From Alphaproteobacteria bacterium (GTDB lineage: Bacteria; Pseudomonadota; Alphaproteobacteria; Caulobacterales; Maricaulaceae): a DNA stretch of 64,000 nt. Made by a program: the position numbers and the translations under genes. Shown piece by piece: positions 47,180 through 55,495 of the stretch. Every line of letters begins with the position of its first letter. The stretch's first letter is position 1. Under the pieces are notes generated by a model. The model was not told where the DNA came from and did no database searches. It was given only the letters and a program-made list of their open reading frames with translations. Location of the stretch: positions 248,001 to 312,000 of the forward strand of contig WGOD01000003.1 of assembly GCA_016124205.1 (NCBI GenBank), written 5' to 3'.

Positions 47180-48304
47180 ATGACCGCTTTTCCCTTCACC
47201 CTGGCCGCCACAGATGGCTTGGCGCGCACCGGCGCGATCAAAACGCCGCGCGGCGCGATCCGCACGCCCGCCTTCATGCCGGTCGGCACGGCCGGTACGG
47301 TCAAGGCGCTCTACATGGACCAGGTGAAGGAAGCCGGGGCGGACATCATCCTCGGCAACACCTATCACCTGATGCTGCGACCGGGCGCGGAGCGGGTCCA
47401 CAAGCTCGGCGGTTTGCACAAATTTTCAGGCTGGTCGGGGCCGATGCTGACCGACTCTGGCGGGTTTCAGGTCTGGTCGCTGGCCTCCCTGCGGAAGATG
47501 ACAGAGGAGGGCGTCCGCTTCTCCAGCCATATCGACGGCTCGCGGCACATGCTGACGCCGGAGCGCTCGATCGAGATCCAGGCCGATCTGCTCGGCGCGG
47601 ACATCTCGATGCAGCTCGACGAGTGCACGCCCTTCCCGTGCGAGAAGGACGAGGCGCGCGCCTCGATGGAATTGTCGCTGCGCTGGGGCAAGCGCTCGAA
47701 GGCTGCCTTCGGTGAACGCGAGGGGCAGAACCTCTTCGGCATCGTCCAGGGTAGCGTTTACGAAGACCTGCGCCGGGAAAGCGCGGAGCGCCTGATCGAG
47801 ACCGGGTTCGACGGTTATGCCGTGGGCGGGCTCGCCGTGGGTGAGGGGTTCGAGACGATGTGCAGCGTCCTCGACGCCGTCGTACCCCACCTGCCGGGCG
47901 ACCGGCCGCGCTATCTGATGGGCGTGGGCAAGCCGATCGATCTGGTCGAGGCGGTGGCGCGCGGGATCGACATGTTCGACTGCGTGATGCCGACCCGCTC
48001 GGGTCGGCATGGCCAGGCGTGGAGCGATTTCGGGCCGGTCAATCTGAAGAATGCGCGCTTTGCCGAGGATACGCGTCCGCTCGACGAGCGCGTCGATTGC
48101 CCGGCGAGCCGGGACTATTCCCGCGCCTACCTGCATCACCTGGTGCGGGCGGGTGAGTATCTCGCGGCCATGCTGCTCAGCTGGCACAACATCGCCTATT
48201 ACCAGTCGCTGATGGCGCGGATGCGCGCGGCGATTGCCGAGGGCCGGTTCGCGGATTTCCGCAAGGACTTCAACGCGCGCTGGGACAGCGGGAGTTTTGA
48301 GTGA
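47180..48304 (+). CDS. tgt: tRNA-guanine transglycosylase with degenerate zinc site
   Basis: A 374-residue enzyme that exchanges guanine at position 34 for preQ1. Base-exchange motifs are intact: [12 protein letters not shown], and the nucleophile region [16 protein letters not shown]. The usual CxCxxC-x25-H zinc site is not: residues 305, 307 and 310 are Val, Cys and Ser ([17 protein letters not shown]), although His336 in SWHNIAYY is kept. Two of the three cysteines are therefore missing. The rest is normal length and closely matches alphaproteobacterial Tgt. Start ATG 47180. It may not bind zinc but may still fold. Confidence 0.93.
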   Translation: MTAFPFTLAATDGLARTGAIKTPRGAIRTPAFMPVGTAGTVKALYMDQVKEAGADIILGNTYHLMLRPGAERVHKLGGLHKFSGWSGPMLTDSGGFQVWSLASLRKMTEEGVRFSSHIDGSRHMLTPERSIEIQADLLGADISMQLDECTPFPCEKDEARASMELSLRWGKRSKAAFGEREGQNLFGIVQGSVYEDLRRESAERLIETGFDGYAVGGLAVGEGFETMCSVLDAVVPHLPGDRPRYLMGVGKPIDLVEAVARGIDMFDCVMPTRSGRHGQAWSDFGPVNLKNARFAEDTRPLDERVDCPASRDYSRAYLHHLVRAGEYLAAMLLSWHNIAYYQSLMARMRAAIAEGRFADFRKDFNARWDSGSFE

Positions 48305-48305
48305 C

Positions 48306-48366
48306 CTCCGGGTTTCCTGCGAAGGCAGGAAACCAGACCGGATCCCCGCCTGCGCAGGGAGCCCGG
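48306..48366. repeat. Palindromic repeat pair between tgt and lipoprotein gene
   Basis: Two hairpins: GGTTTCCTGC/GCAGGAAACC (48311-48334, perfect 10-base stem) and CCCCGCCTGCGCAGGG nearby. The sequence is related to the CGTCATTCCCGCG repeat near 1826. Lying between convergent genes, it may also act as a transcription end. Confidence 0.75.
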
Positions 48367-48367
48367 A

Positions 48368-48973
48368 TCAGTTCAGCCCGTATTCCTCGAAGGCGCGGGT
48401 GAGGTAGCGTTCCTCGCAGCCGAAACCGTCAAAGAGGCCGCGCAGATAGGCGCGGCGGCTGTCGGCCATTTCTCGGCGGTCGCGGGCTTCGCGCTCGATC
48501 TCGCCGGCACGGCCGACAAAGCGGATCACCGGGCGGGCCGGGTTCAGGCCGACAATCGTCGAGTGGTAGAGATCGCGCGCGCCCGAAGCGAGGGCGCCGC
48601 CGCCGCGTTCGGTCCACATCTGCGCGCGCTCGCGCCAGTCGCGTTCGTCCTCGGTTTCGTTCTCGTGTTCCTCCGGCACATACATCCGGTCGGGGCCAAG
48701 CACGGCGGTGAGCCGGGCGATGTCGCGCGCCGTGGTCGAGCAGACGCGGCGCGAGCCTTCCCCGCCATAGGGCGTCGGGACCGTGTCATCGCCGGGATCG
48801 ACCATCACCGGGCCCGGCCGGTCACGCGGCAGCCCGATGGCGTCGGAAACGGCCGAGCGGGTTTCGCTCATGCCGATATAGGTGGCTTCGCCCGCACTCG
48901 GCCGCGAACTGGCGCACGCCGTCAGGGCGAGGGCGGTCAATACAAGGGCTGGCAGGCTTCGGATCCCGGTCAT
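48368..48973 (-). CDS. Putative lipoprotein, unknown function
   Basis: A 201-residue predicted lipoprotein with signal region IRSLPALVLTALALTAC (lipobox LTAC, Cys20). The mature part is charged and probably helical, with two further cysteines (SRRVCSTTARD, GFGCEERY) and no recognised domain. Start at 48973 gives the best signal peptide; an ATG at 49003 would add ten residues. It is convergent with tgt across a repeat and precedes tRNA-Lys on the other strand. Confidence 0.75.
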   Translation of the reverse strand: MTGIRSLPALVLTALALTACASSRPSAGEATYIGMSETRSAVSDAIGLPRDRPGPVMVDPGDDTVPTPYGGEGSRRVCSTTARDIARLTAVLGPDRMYVPEEHENETEDERDWRERAQMWTERGGGALASGARDLYHSTIVGLNPARPVIRFVGRAGEIEREARDRREMADSRRAYLRGLFDGFGCEERYLTRAFEEYGLN

Positions 48974-49109
48974 GGTGACAAGGCTGGCGCGGCATTTCGG
49001 CAATTTTCCGGCGATGGCAGGGCCGAAGAAGGGGCCGGGAATGGGGATGGGGCGCGGCTCGCGGTTGACCGGGGAGGCGCTTCGCTATAGGCCTCCCCGT
49101 CTCCTCCGG

Positions 49110-49185
49110 GAGCCCATAGCTCAGCTGGTAGAGCAACTGACTTTTAATCAGTAGGTCCAGGGTTCGAATCCCTGTGGGCTCACCA
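49110..49185 (+). tRNA. tRNA-Lys (anticodon TTT)
   Basis: A 76-base tRNA ending in an encoded CCA. The acceptor arms GAGCCCA/TGGGCTC pair fully, the D arm GCTCAGCTGGTAGAGC, the anticodon stem ACTGA/TCAGT with loop CTTTTAA (anticodon 49143-49145), and the T arm CAGGGTTCGAATCCCTG are all canonical. It is a single tRNA preceding the YadA-like gene pair. No duplicated 3' end or integrase was seen nearby. Confidence 0.98.
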
Positions 49186-49390
49186 TTCCCAATTCAGCTT
49201 CAAGTCGCGGCGATCTGCCCCCTGCCATTCCTGCATCCGCTGGATTGCGACGGTGACGAGTTGCCGTGGCGGCGGCTCAGCGTATTCGTACAGGTGTGCG
49301 CCCGGGTGTGGTGGTGACGTTCGAGGTAACGAACCCGTACGCAAGCTAAAGTTTTTTTACGTTTCTCTCCAAACGGGCGTGAAACCCTAT

Positions 49391-49447
49391 AGGCTCCCCT
49401 GTGGGAAGAGCCGGACATGTTGCCGGTTCAGAGGTACAGGGGAGCTT
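49391..49447 (+). promoter_or_regulatory. Long hairpin covering the ribosome site of YadA-like gene 1
   Basis: AGGCTCCCCTGT (49391-49402) pairs with ACAGGGGAGCTT (49436-49447), 12 base pairs including one G-U, enclosing a 33-base loop with a smaller CCGG/CCGG stem. The 3' arm is the Shine-Dalgarno run GGGGAG, which ends seven bases before ATG 49451. The TTTT after the arm also makes it resemble a terminator. Confidence 0.55.
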
Positions 49448-49450
49448 TTC

Positions 49451-52400
49451 ATGTCCAACACATCCGCGTTCGACCGGTCTGGTTCGTTCGTTTTTCGCGG
49501 GGCGCTAGCCGGTTCGCGAAACTTGCTGGCCAGCGTCAGCTTGTTGGCACTTGGTCTCGCCGCGGTTCCGGCTGCCATGGGCGATGAGGCGACAGTCACG
49601 CCTCAGGATCACGGTCTGAACGCTGCGGCCGGGCGCGATCCGTCTGGCGAATTCAGGCTGCGTCCGGTTCTGCCGATCTACGGCTGGATCTTCGAGCGCG
49701 ACGAGGACAGCGAAGCCCTGATCGTCCGCCTGCCGGTATTTGCGGCGGCTGGTGGTGATGTGTCTCGCCCGCAAGCCGGAACCGTTGGCTGTGCAGAGGG
49801 AGCGGGCTCGAGTTCCACCGAGTGTGGCGCGGGTTCCAATACGGGTACGGCGAGCTTTGCAACTGCAGTGGGTTCCAATTCGAACGCCACGGCTGACCGC
49901 ACCGCGGCCTTCGGGCGGCTGGCGGACGCGACAGGTACCGATTCAACCGCGCTGGGTCACAATGCAGATGCAACGGCCGCCAATGCGACGGCGGTCGGAC
50001 AGCAATCGATTGCCAGCGGCATCGACGCTTCGGCCTTCGGCCAAAACTCCTCGGCCTCCGGCGAAGATTCAATTGCCATTGGTCGATACAGCAACGCGAG
50101 TGCTCTTGGATCGATCGCACTAGGCAGCGATGGTGCCGACGTTGGTGTGGTGGGCGCCCAGGCATCGGGCCTCTACTCTGTGGCCGTCGGATCGGACGCA
50201 ATAGCGTCGGGTGACGGCGGGGTCGCGCTGGGATCCGGAGCCACGGCGGAGGCGGACGCGGTTTCCATCGGCCAGGGAACGGTCGCAGCAGCAGGTGGCA
50301 CGGCCGTCGGGGACGCGGCGAACGCGACCGATCAAGCAATCGCCCTGGGCGAGGGTGCGGACGCCTTGACCAGCCGCGCCATCTCCATCGGTATCGGTGC
50401 TACATCATCCGGAGCGAGCAGCGTGGCCCTGGGGTCCGATAGCGATGCAACCGCTGCGGGTGCGATCGCCATTGGCGGCGACCGCTTTGATGGTGATGCG
50501 CTGGGCGCTCAAGCGACGGCCACCGACGCCATCGCGCTCGGCGCGGATGCAACCGCATCCGGGATCGGGGCCATCGCGCTTGGGCTGAACGCCGACGCCA
50601 CCGGCGCGGATTCCCTAGCCTTCGGTTATGGCTCACGGGCCGTTTCAGACAATGCGATCGCCATCGGCGAGAACACATTGGCCAGCAACGGCCTCAGTAT
50701 CGCGATCGGTGTGAACGCCGCCGCGAGCGGTGCCCACTCAATCGCCATCACGCCGGCAGGGACGGCAACCGGAGCCCGGGCAGTAGGGCTTGGATACAGC
50801 GCCAACGCCGACGCGAACGACGCGATTGCGATCGGTAACAACGCACAGGGGACGGCGACCAACGCAATCGCGATCGGCTACAATGCCGACGGTGTCGGGA
50901 TATCTTCAGTTGCCATGGGCAATGAGGCGATGGCGACCGCAACCGACGCCGTGGCTATCGGTTCGGGGGCTGATGGTGGTGGTATTGCTTCCGTCGCGAT
51001 CGGCGACGGCGCGGATGCAGGGGCGTCGAACACCGTTGCGCTCGGCACCGGTGCCTCAGCTGGCGGGATCGACGCGCTGGCCTTTGGCCGGTCGGCAAAT
51101 GCTTCGGTGACCAACACCATCGCCCTCGGCGCACTCTCTGATGCCACCGGAGTTGGCGGCATCGCGATCGGCGGGGACGGGGCGGACGGCGATACACAGG
51201 GCGCGCTCGCCAGCGGTGTGAATTCCGTTGCGATCGGAATGGATGCGGCGGCGTCGGCCGCGAATGCGCTGGCGTTTGGTGCCGACTCGATCGGATCGGG
51301 AACGCGATCCGTCGCCGTGGGGAATCTGGCCAATGCCTCCGGCACTGATGCGTTTGCCATGGGTCCGAACGCGACCGCGTCCGGCGACTATTCCGCGGCG
51401 ATCGGATCGTATGCGATCGCGTCAGGCTATCTCTCTTCAGCGACCGGGCACCGGGCCCAGGCAGTGGGTGTCGGCAGCGTGGCGCAGGGTTATTTCGCCT
51501 ATTCCAGCGGCGAATACTCGATGGCCAACGGGACTTTGACCTACGCCACCGGCAACCGCTCGGTCGCGATTGGCGGCTGGTATGACAATGATGGCGGCGG
51601 CGACACCGATTCCGATGAGTTGACCATTGCCAGCGGTGACCGCTCGCTGGCGCTAGGTGCGATGGCGCAGGCCAATTCCGAAGCGTCTCTCGCGCTCGGC
51701 TTCGGGACGCGAGCCTCGGCGGTCAACGCGATCGCGCTCGGACGGCAGGCGCAGGCGCTGCATACCAATTCGGTCGCGATCGGACCGGGCGCGATTACCA
51801 CGGCCACCGAACAGATCATGTTCGGCAACGCCTTCTTCAACTACGCAATGCCTGGCGTGGTCTCGCCGTCCAACCAGGTCGGCAGTGCCGACTACTTCAT
51901 CGTCGCGGACTCCGCGGGCAATCTGAAGTCCTATGCCTTTTCGAATGTGATGGCCTCGGACCGCCCGGACACAGCGACTTCGGTTCGGGATGCGCAGGTC
52001 GCGGCGCTGCAGGCGCAGGTCGAGCAGATGCGGGCCGAGATGGCCGCGATCCGGGCGCAGATATTCGGTGAACCGCAGATGGAGGCCGGCAGTGTCGATG
52101 TCGTAGACAATGGCGGTGACGGCCGTCCGGGTGCCGGGGATGGCACCAATCCCGGCGCCGAAACGGGCGGCGGCGGCGGCTTCCAGAATGTCGGAGGCGG
52201 CGGCGGTTACCGCACCTCCGGCACGTCGGACACCTATCTCGCGGCGATCACTGCCAATACCGGGGCGATCACGGCGATCCAGGACGACGTCAATGCCTTG
52301 AGAACGGACCTGTCCGATCTGCAGACGACGGTCTGGAGCCAGGCCGACCAGATCGAGGTCAATCGCGATGGTGTCGCGATCGCGCTGGCGATGTCGGGCA

Positions 52401-52588
52401 TGTCCGGTCTGGAAAGTGGCGAGAATTTCTCGCTGTCGGCCAATTGGGGCTTCTACGACGATGCCCACGCCATGGCCTTCTCCGGCGCGGCCCGGATCAA
52501 CGAGCAGTTCACGCTCAATGCCGGTCTCGGCTGGGGCGCGGAAACCGGCGAAGTCGGTGCGCGCGCCGGCGTACGCTGGGGCTGGTAG
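49451..52588 (+). CDS. YadA-like trimeric autotransporter 1
   Basis: A 1045-residue surface protein. It has an extended signal peptide (residues 1-43, SRNLLASVSLLALGLAAVPAAMG) and a head of about 50 Hep/Hag repeats of 14-16 residues (the pattern AxAxGxxAxAxGxxSxAxG). Some repeats carry a longer loop (GGDRFDGDALGAQATAT) at intervals. Near residue 710 is the Asp-rich loop WYDNDGGGDTDSDE. There is a short coiled coil (VAALQAQVEQMRAEMAAIRA, about 851-870), Gly-rich segments, and a C-terminal YadA membrane anchor ending in Trp. Its family trimerises to form a surface adhesin. It lies just downstream of tRNA-Lys with a paralogue following. Confidence 0.92.
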   Translation: MSNTSAFDRSGSFVFRGALAGSRNLLASVSLLALGLAAVPAAMGDEATVTPQDHGLNAAAGRDPSGEFRLRPVLPIYGWIFERDEDSEALIVRLPVFAAAGGDVSRPQAGTVGCAEGAGSSSTECGAGSNTGTASFATAVGSNSNATADRTAAFGRLADATGTDSTALGHNADATAANATAVGQQSIASGIDASAFGQNSSASGEDSIAIGRYSNASALGSIALGSDGADVGVVGAQASGLYSVAVGSDAIASGDGGVALGSGATAEADAVSIGQGTVAAAGGTAVGDAANATDQAIALGEGADALTSRAISIGIGATSSGASSVALGSDSDATAAGAIAIGGDRFDGDALGAQATATDAIALGADATASGIGAIALGLNADATGADSLAFGYGSRAVSDNAIAIGENTLASNGLSIAIGVNAAASGAHSIAITPAGTATGARAVGLGYSANADANDAIAIGNNAQGTATNAIAIGYNADGVGISSVAMGNEAMATATDAVAIGSGADGGGIASVAIGDGADAGASNTVALGTGASAGGIDALAFGRSANASVTNTIALGALSDATGVGGIAIGGDGADGDTQGALASGVNSVAIGMDAAASAANALAFGADSIGSGTRSVAVGNLANASGTDAFAMGPNATASGDYSAAIGSYAIASGYLSSATGHRAQAVGVGSVAQGYFAYSSGEYSMANGTLTYATGNRSVAIGGWYDNDGGGDTDSDELTIASGDRSLALGAMAQANSEASLALGFGTRASAVNAIALGRQAQALHTNSVAIGPGAITTATEQIMFGNAFFNYAMPGVVSPSNQVGSADYFIVADSAGNLKSYAFSNVMASDRPDTATSVRDAQVAALQAQVEQMRAEMAAIRAQIFGEPQMEAGSVDVVDNGGDGRPGAGDGTNPGAETGGGGGFQNVGGGGGYRTSGTSDTYLAAITANTGAITAIQDDVNALRTDLSDLQTTVWSQADQIEVNRDGVAIALAMSGMSGLESGENFSLSANWGFYDDAHAMAFSGAARINEQFTLNAGLGWGAETGEVGARAGVRWGW

Positions 52589-52633
52589 TACTCACCGAGT
52601 CGATCTGATCAATTTTCAATCAATGTGTCATTG

Positions 52634-52665
52634 AGGGGGTTGCGAAAAAATATTCGTGACCCCCT
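52634..52665 (+). other. Stem-loop downstream of YadA-like gene 1
   Basis: AGGGGGTTGCGAA pairs with TTCGTGACCCCCT through 13 base pairs (two G-U) around a six-base loop. It begins 46 bases after the first gene's stop and no T run follows, so it could end transcription with help or protect the mRNA end. No gene lies between 52589 and 52807. Confidence 0.6.
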
Positions 52666-52767
52666 TGAAATGTATTTGACGAATGTTTGTATGCATCCGC
52701 TTTCGCGAATCTGGAGGGATTGAGCGAAAGTAACTTGGGGTCGCCCCGCGCCGCCCCGCTTTCTTTT

Positions 52768-52801
52768 CCTTCCTATTGGCGCGGGATGCGCTGTAGGGAG
52801 G
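52768..52801 (+). promoter_or_regulatory. Hairpin covering the ribosome site of YadA-like gene 2
   Basis: CCTTCCTA (52768-52775) pairs with TAGGGAGG (52794-52801) over eight base pairs (one G-U). Directly inside, after one bulged T, is TGGCGC with GCGCTG (52777-52782 and 52788-52793). The outer 3' arm is the whole Shine-Dalgarno AGGGAGG, six bases before the TTG start. Confidence 0.6.
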
Positions 52802-52807
52802 CTCATT

Positions 52808-55492
52808 TTGACATTCAGAACATTGACTTCGACTCTCGCGCTGGCTCTGGCAGCCGGCCTGACCGGGCCCGCCATCGCCGATACCGGCGAGGATGGCACA
52901 GTTGCGGAAAGCTATCTTTTCCGTGTCTCCGATGAAGGTCGAGACGCCAGGAATGCGGGCTATTTCGTGCGCCTGCTCCAGGACATGGATCGCGCACTGC
53001 CGAGAGTTTCGTTCGCATCACCCGGAGGTATTTCCGAGCCCGCAGATTCAACGGCATCCTGCAATGCAGGTTCTGGCAACAATACAACGGAATGCGGCGT
53101 CAACAGCGATACCGGCTTGGCCGATTTCGCGACCGCCGTCGGCAATGGCGCTGACGCGACGGCCGATCGCGCTTCGGCCTTCGGCCGGCTGTCGTCTGCC
53201 ACCGGGGCCGACTCCACAGCGATCGGGCACAATGCCTTGGCCAGTTCCGATAACACGACGGCCGTCGGACAGTTCAGCACCGCCTCCGGAAGCGATGCCA
53301 CAGCACTCGGCCAGAATGCTTCGGCAACTGGCGACGATGCGACTGCGCTCGGTCAGGACTCAAATGCCGACTTCAATCGCGCGACAGCCTTGGGTCAAAG
53401 CGCCGTCGCCGGCGATCTGGCGGCAACTGCGATTGGTCAGAACGCGAACGCGGCCGATTCCAACACGATCGCCATCGGGGTCGATACGACCGCATCGACC
53501 AGCGGTGCCATCGCGATCGGCGGCGACGGCACTGATCCGGACGGCCTTGGCGCGCAGGCCACCGCTGTGTCATCTATCGCGCTTGGCGAAGACGCGAATG
53601 GAAGCGGCGCTGCCGGGATTGCCATCGGCCGTCAGTCGGAGGTTACCGGCTCCGCCTCCATCGCGATGGGCGACGGGGCCAGCGCCACGACATCGAATAC
53701 GATCGCCATGGGTGCGGCTGCGCAGGCCACGGGCATCCAGGGCATCGCGATCGGCGAGGAATCCGAGGCCTCCGGTCCGCAAGCCGTTGCGCTCGGGGTC
53801 TTCTCAAGCGCCAATGATGACGACGCTACGGCGATCGGTGCCTTTGCCGACGCGCACGGCGTCGGTGCGACATCGCTCGGCTATGGCGCCCAGGCCCGCG
53901 GCGACGGTACGGTCGCTCTTGGCTACAACTCGGCGACCAATGCGGATGGAGCCATTCTGATCGGCGCGAATGCCGACGTGGCCAACTCCGCGACCGATGC
54001 AATCGCAATCGGCCGGCAGTCGGATTCGAACGGTGTCGGCGCGATCGCGATCGGCGGCAATGGCGGCGACAGCGGCACGGACGGTGCCCAGGCGCTCGCG
54101 AACAATGCCATCGCCCTGGGTACGGACTCGCTTGCCGATGCGGCGAATTCGATCGCCTTCGGCCGCGGATCGAGCGCGACGGCTACAGGTGCTACGGCGA
54201 TTGGCGGTGGCACGACCGCTTCCGGTACCAGCGCATTCGCAATGGGGCAGGACGCGACCGCGTCGGGTGACTACAGCCTTGCGACCGGCGCTTTTGCCAA
54301 CGCGTCGGGATATCTCGCAACGGCGACTGGCTATCAGTCGAGCTCGTCGGGCTTCGCCAGCGTGGCGCAGGGCTATTTCTCGCAAGCGAGCGGAACCTAC
54401 AGCCTGGCGAATGGCGCACTGACCTATGCGACCGGCAACCGGTCGGTCGCGATCGGCGGCTGGTACGACCTCGACGGTGAGGGCGACACGGACGGTGATG
54501 AACTGACGATCGCCAGCGGCGATCGCGCCACCGCGATCGGTGCGACCGCCCAGGCCGACGCAGAGGCCGCGCTCGCGCTCGGCCACGCCACCCGCGCCAC
54601 GGCCACGAACGCCATCGCGCTCGGCCGGCAGGCTCAGGCCAATCACCTCAATTCGGTGGCGATCGGCGCCGGGGCCATGACGACGCTGGAGACGCAGATC
54701 ATGCTCGGTAACTCGGCCTATTCCTACGCCATGCCTGGCGTGGTCTCGCCGGGCAACCAGGTCGGCAGCGCCGACTATGTCCTCGTCTCTGACACGGCCG
54801 GGAATCTGAAATCGATGGCGATGTCCAGCTTCAGTACTGACGATCCCGAGATGGCGGCAAACCGGAGCGTGGAGAACGCCCAGGTCGCCGCGCTGCGGGC
54901 TCAAGTCGAGGCGATGCGCGCCGAGATGCAGGCCATCCGCGCCGAACTCGGCGGTGCCACGGCGGCTGGCGGCGAAGTCGATGTCGCTGACCGCGGCGGG
55001 TCGGGACTGCCAGACGGCCGGGACGGGACCGGCGACGGCACCGCTCCTTCCACCGGCGGCGGCGGCGAGGTCGCTAACCGCGGCGGCGGAGGCGGTTTCC
55101 GCTATACGGGTGATCCCTATGAAGGAGCGGTCAGCGCGAACGCCGACGCGATCATGGCGAATGCCGACGGCATTCTCGCCCTTGAGGATGACGTCGCGAC
55201 ACTGAGAACGGATCTGAGCGATCTGCAGACCGACGTGTGGCGGCAGGGCGACCAGGTCGAGATCAACCGCGACGGTGTTGCCCTGGCACTGGCCATGGCC
55301 GGAACCGCAGGACTACAGAGCGGTGAGAACTTCGCTCTCTCCGCGAATTACGGCTTCTATGATGATGCCAATGCGTTGGCCTTTGCCGGTGCTGCCCGGC
55401 TGACCCAGCGAGTTTCGCTGAACGCCGGCTTCGGTTTCGGTGCCGATACCGGCGAGGTCGGCGCGCGCGCCGGCGTACGCTGGGGCTGGTAG
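52808..55492 (+). CDS. YadA-like trimeric autotransporter 2
   Basis: An 894-residue paralogue of the preceding gene, with a shorter signal peptide (LTSTLALALAAGLTGPAIA), the same Hep/Hag head repeats, the Asp-rich loop WYDLDGEGDTDGDE near residue 551, the AMPGVVSPGNQVGSADY segment, a coiled coil (about residues 691-715) and the YadA anchor ending GVRWGW. It starts at TTG 52808, supported by AGGGAGG six bases upstream; the first in-frame ATG is much later. The paralogues are very similar in their last 300 residues, as expected for recent duplication or gene conversion. The gene ends four bases from the convergent dipeptidase. Confidence 0.92.
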   Translation: MTFRTLTSTLALALAAGLTGPAIADTGEDGTVAESYLFRVSDEGRDARNAGYFVRLLQDMDRALPRVSFASPGGISEPADSTASCNAGSGNNTTECGVNSDTGLADFATAVGNGADATADRASAFGRLSSATGADSTAIGHNALASSDNTTAVGQFSTASGSDATALGQNASATGDDATALGQDSNADFNRATALGQSAVAGDLAATAIGQNANAADSNTIAIGVDTTASTSGAIAIGGDGTDPDGLGAQATAVSSIALGEDANGSGAAGIAIGRQSEVTGSASIAMGDGASATTSNTIAMGAAAQATGIQGIAIGEESEASGPQAVALGVFSSANDDDATAIGAFADAHGVGATSLGYGAQARGDGTVALGYNSATNADGAILIGANADVANSATDAIAIGRQSDSNGVGAIAIGGNGGDSGTDGAQALANNAIALGTDSLADAANSIAFGRGSSATATGATAIGGGTTASGTSAFAMGQDATASGDYSLATGAFANASGYLATATGYQSSSSGFASVAQGYFSQASGTYSLANGALTYATGNRSVAIGGWYDLDGEGDTDGDELTIASGDRATAIGATAQADAEAALALGHATRATATNAIALGRQAQANHLNSVAIGAGAMTTLETQIMLGNSAYSYAMPGVVSPGNQVGSADYVLVSDTAGNLKSMAMSSFSTDDPEMAANRSVENAQVAALRAQVEAMRAEMQAIRAELGGATAAGGEVDVADRGGSGLPDGRDGTGDGTAPSTGGGGEVANRGGGGGFRYTGDPYEGAVSANADAIMANADGILALEDDVATLRTDLSDLQTDVWRQGDQVEINRDGVALALAMAGTAGLQSGENFALSANYGFYDDANALAFAGAARLTQRVSLNAGFGFGADTGEVGARAGVRWGW

Positions 55493-55495
55493 AGT

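Noticed and set aside
49451-55492. CRISPR or satellite repeats in the YadA-like region
   Set aside because: The repeats are in-frame codons of imperfect Hep/Hag units, not identical repeats separated by unique spacers.
49110-55495. Genomic island inserted at tRNA-Lys
   Set aside because: No integrase and no second copy of the tRNA 3' end was found downstream, and base composition is not clearly foreign.
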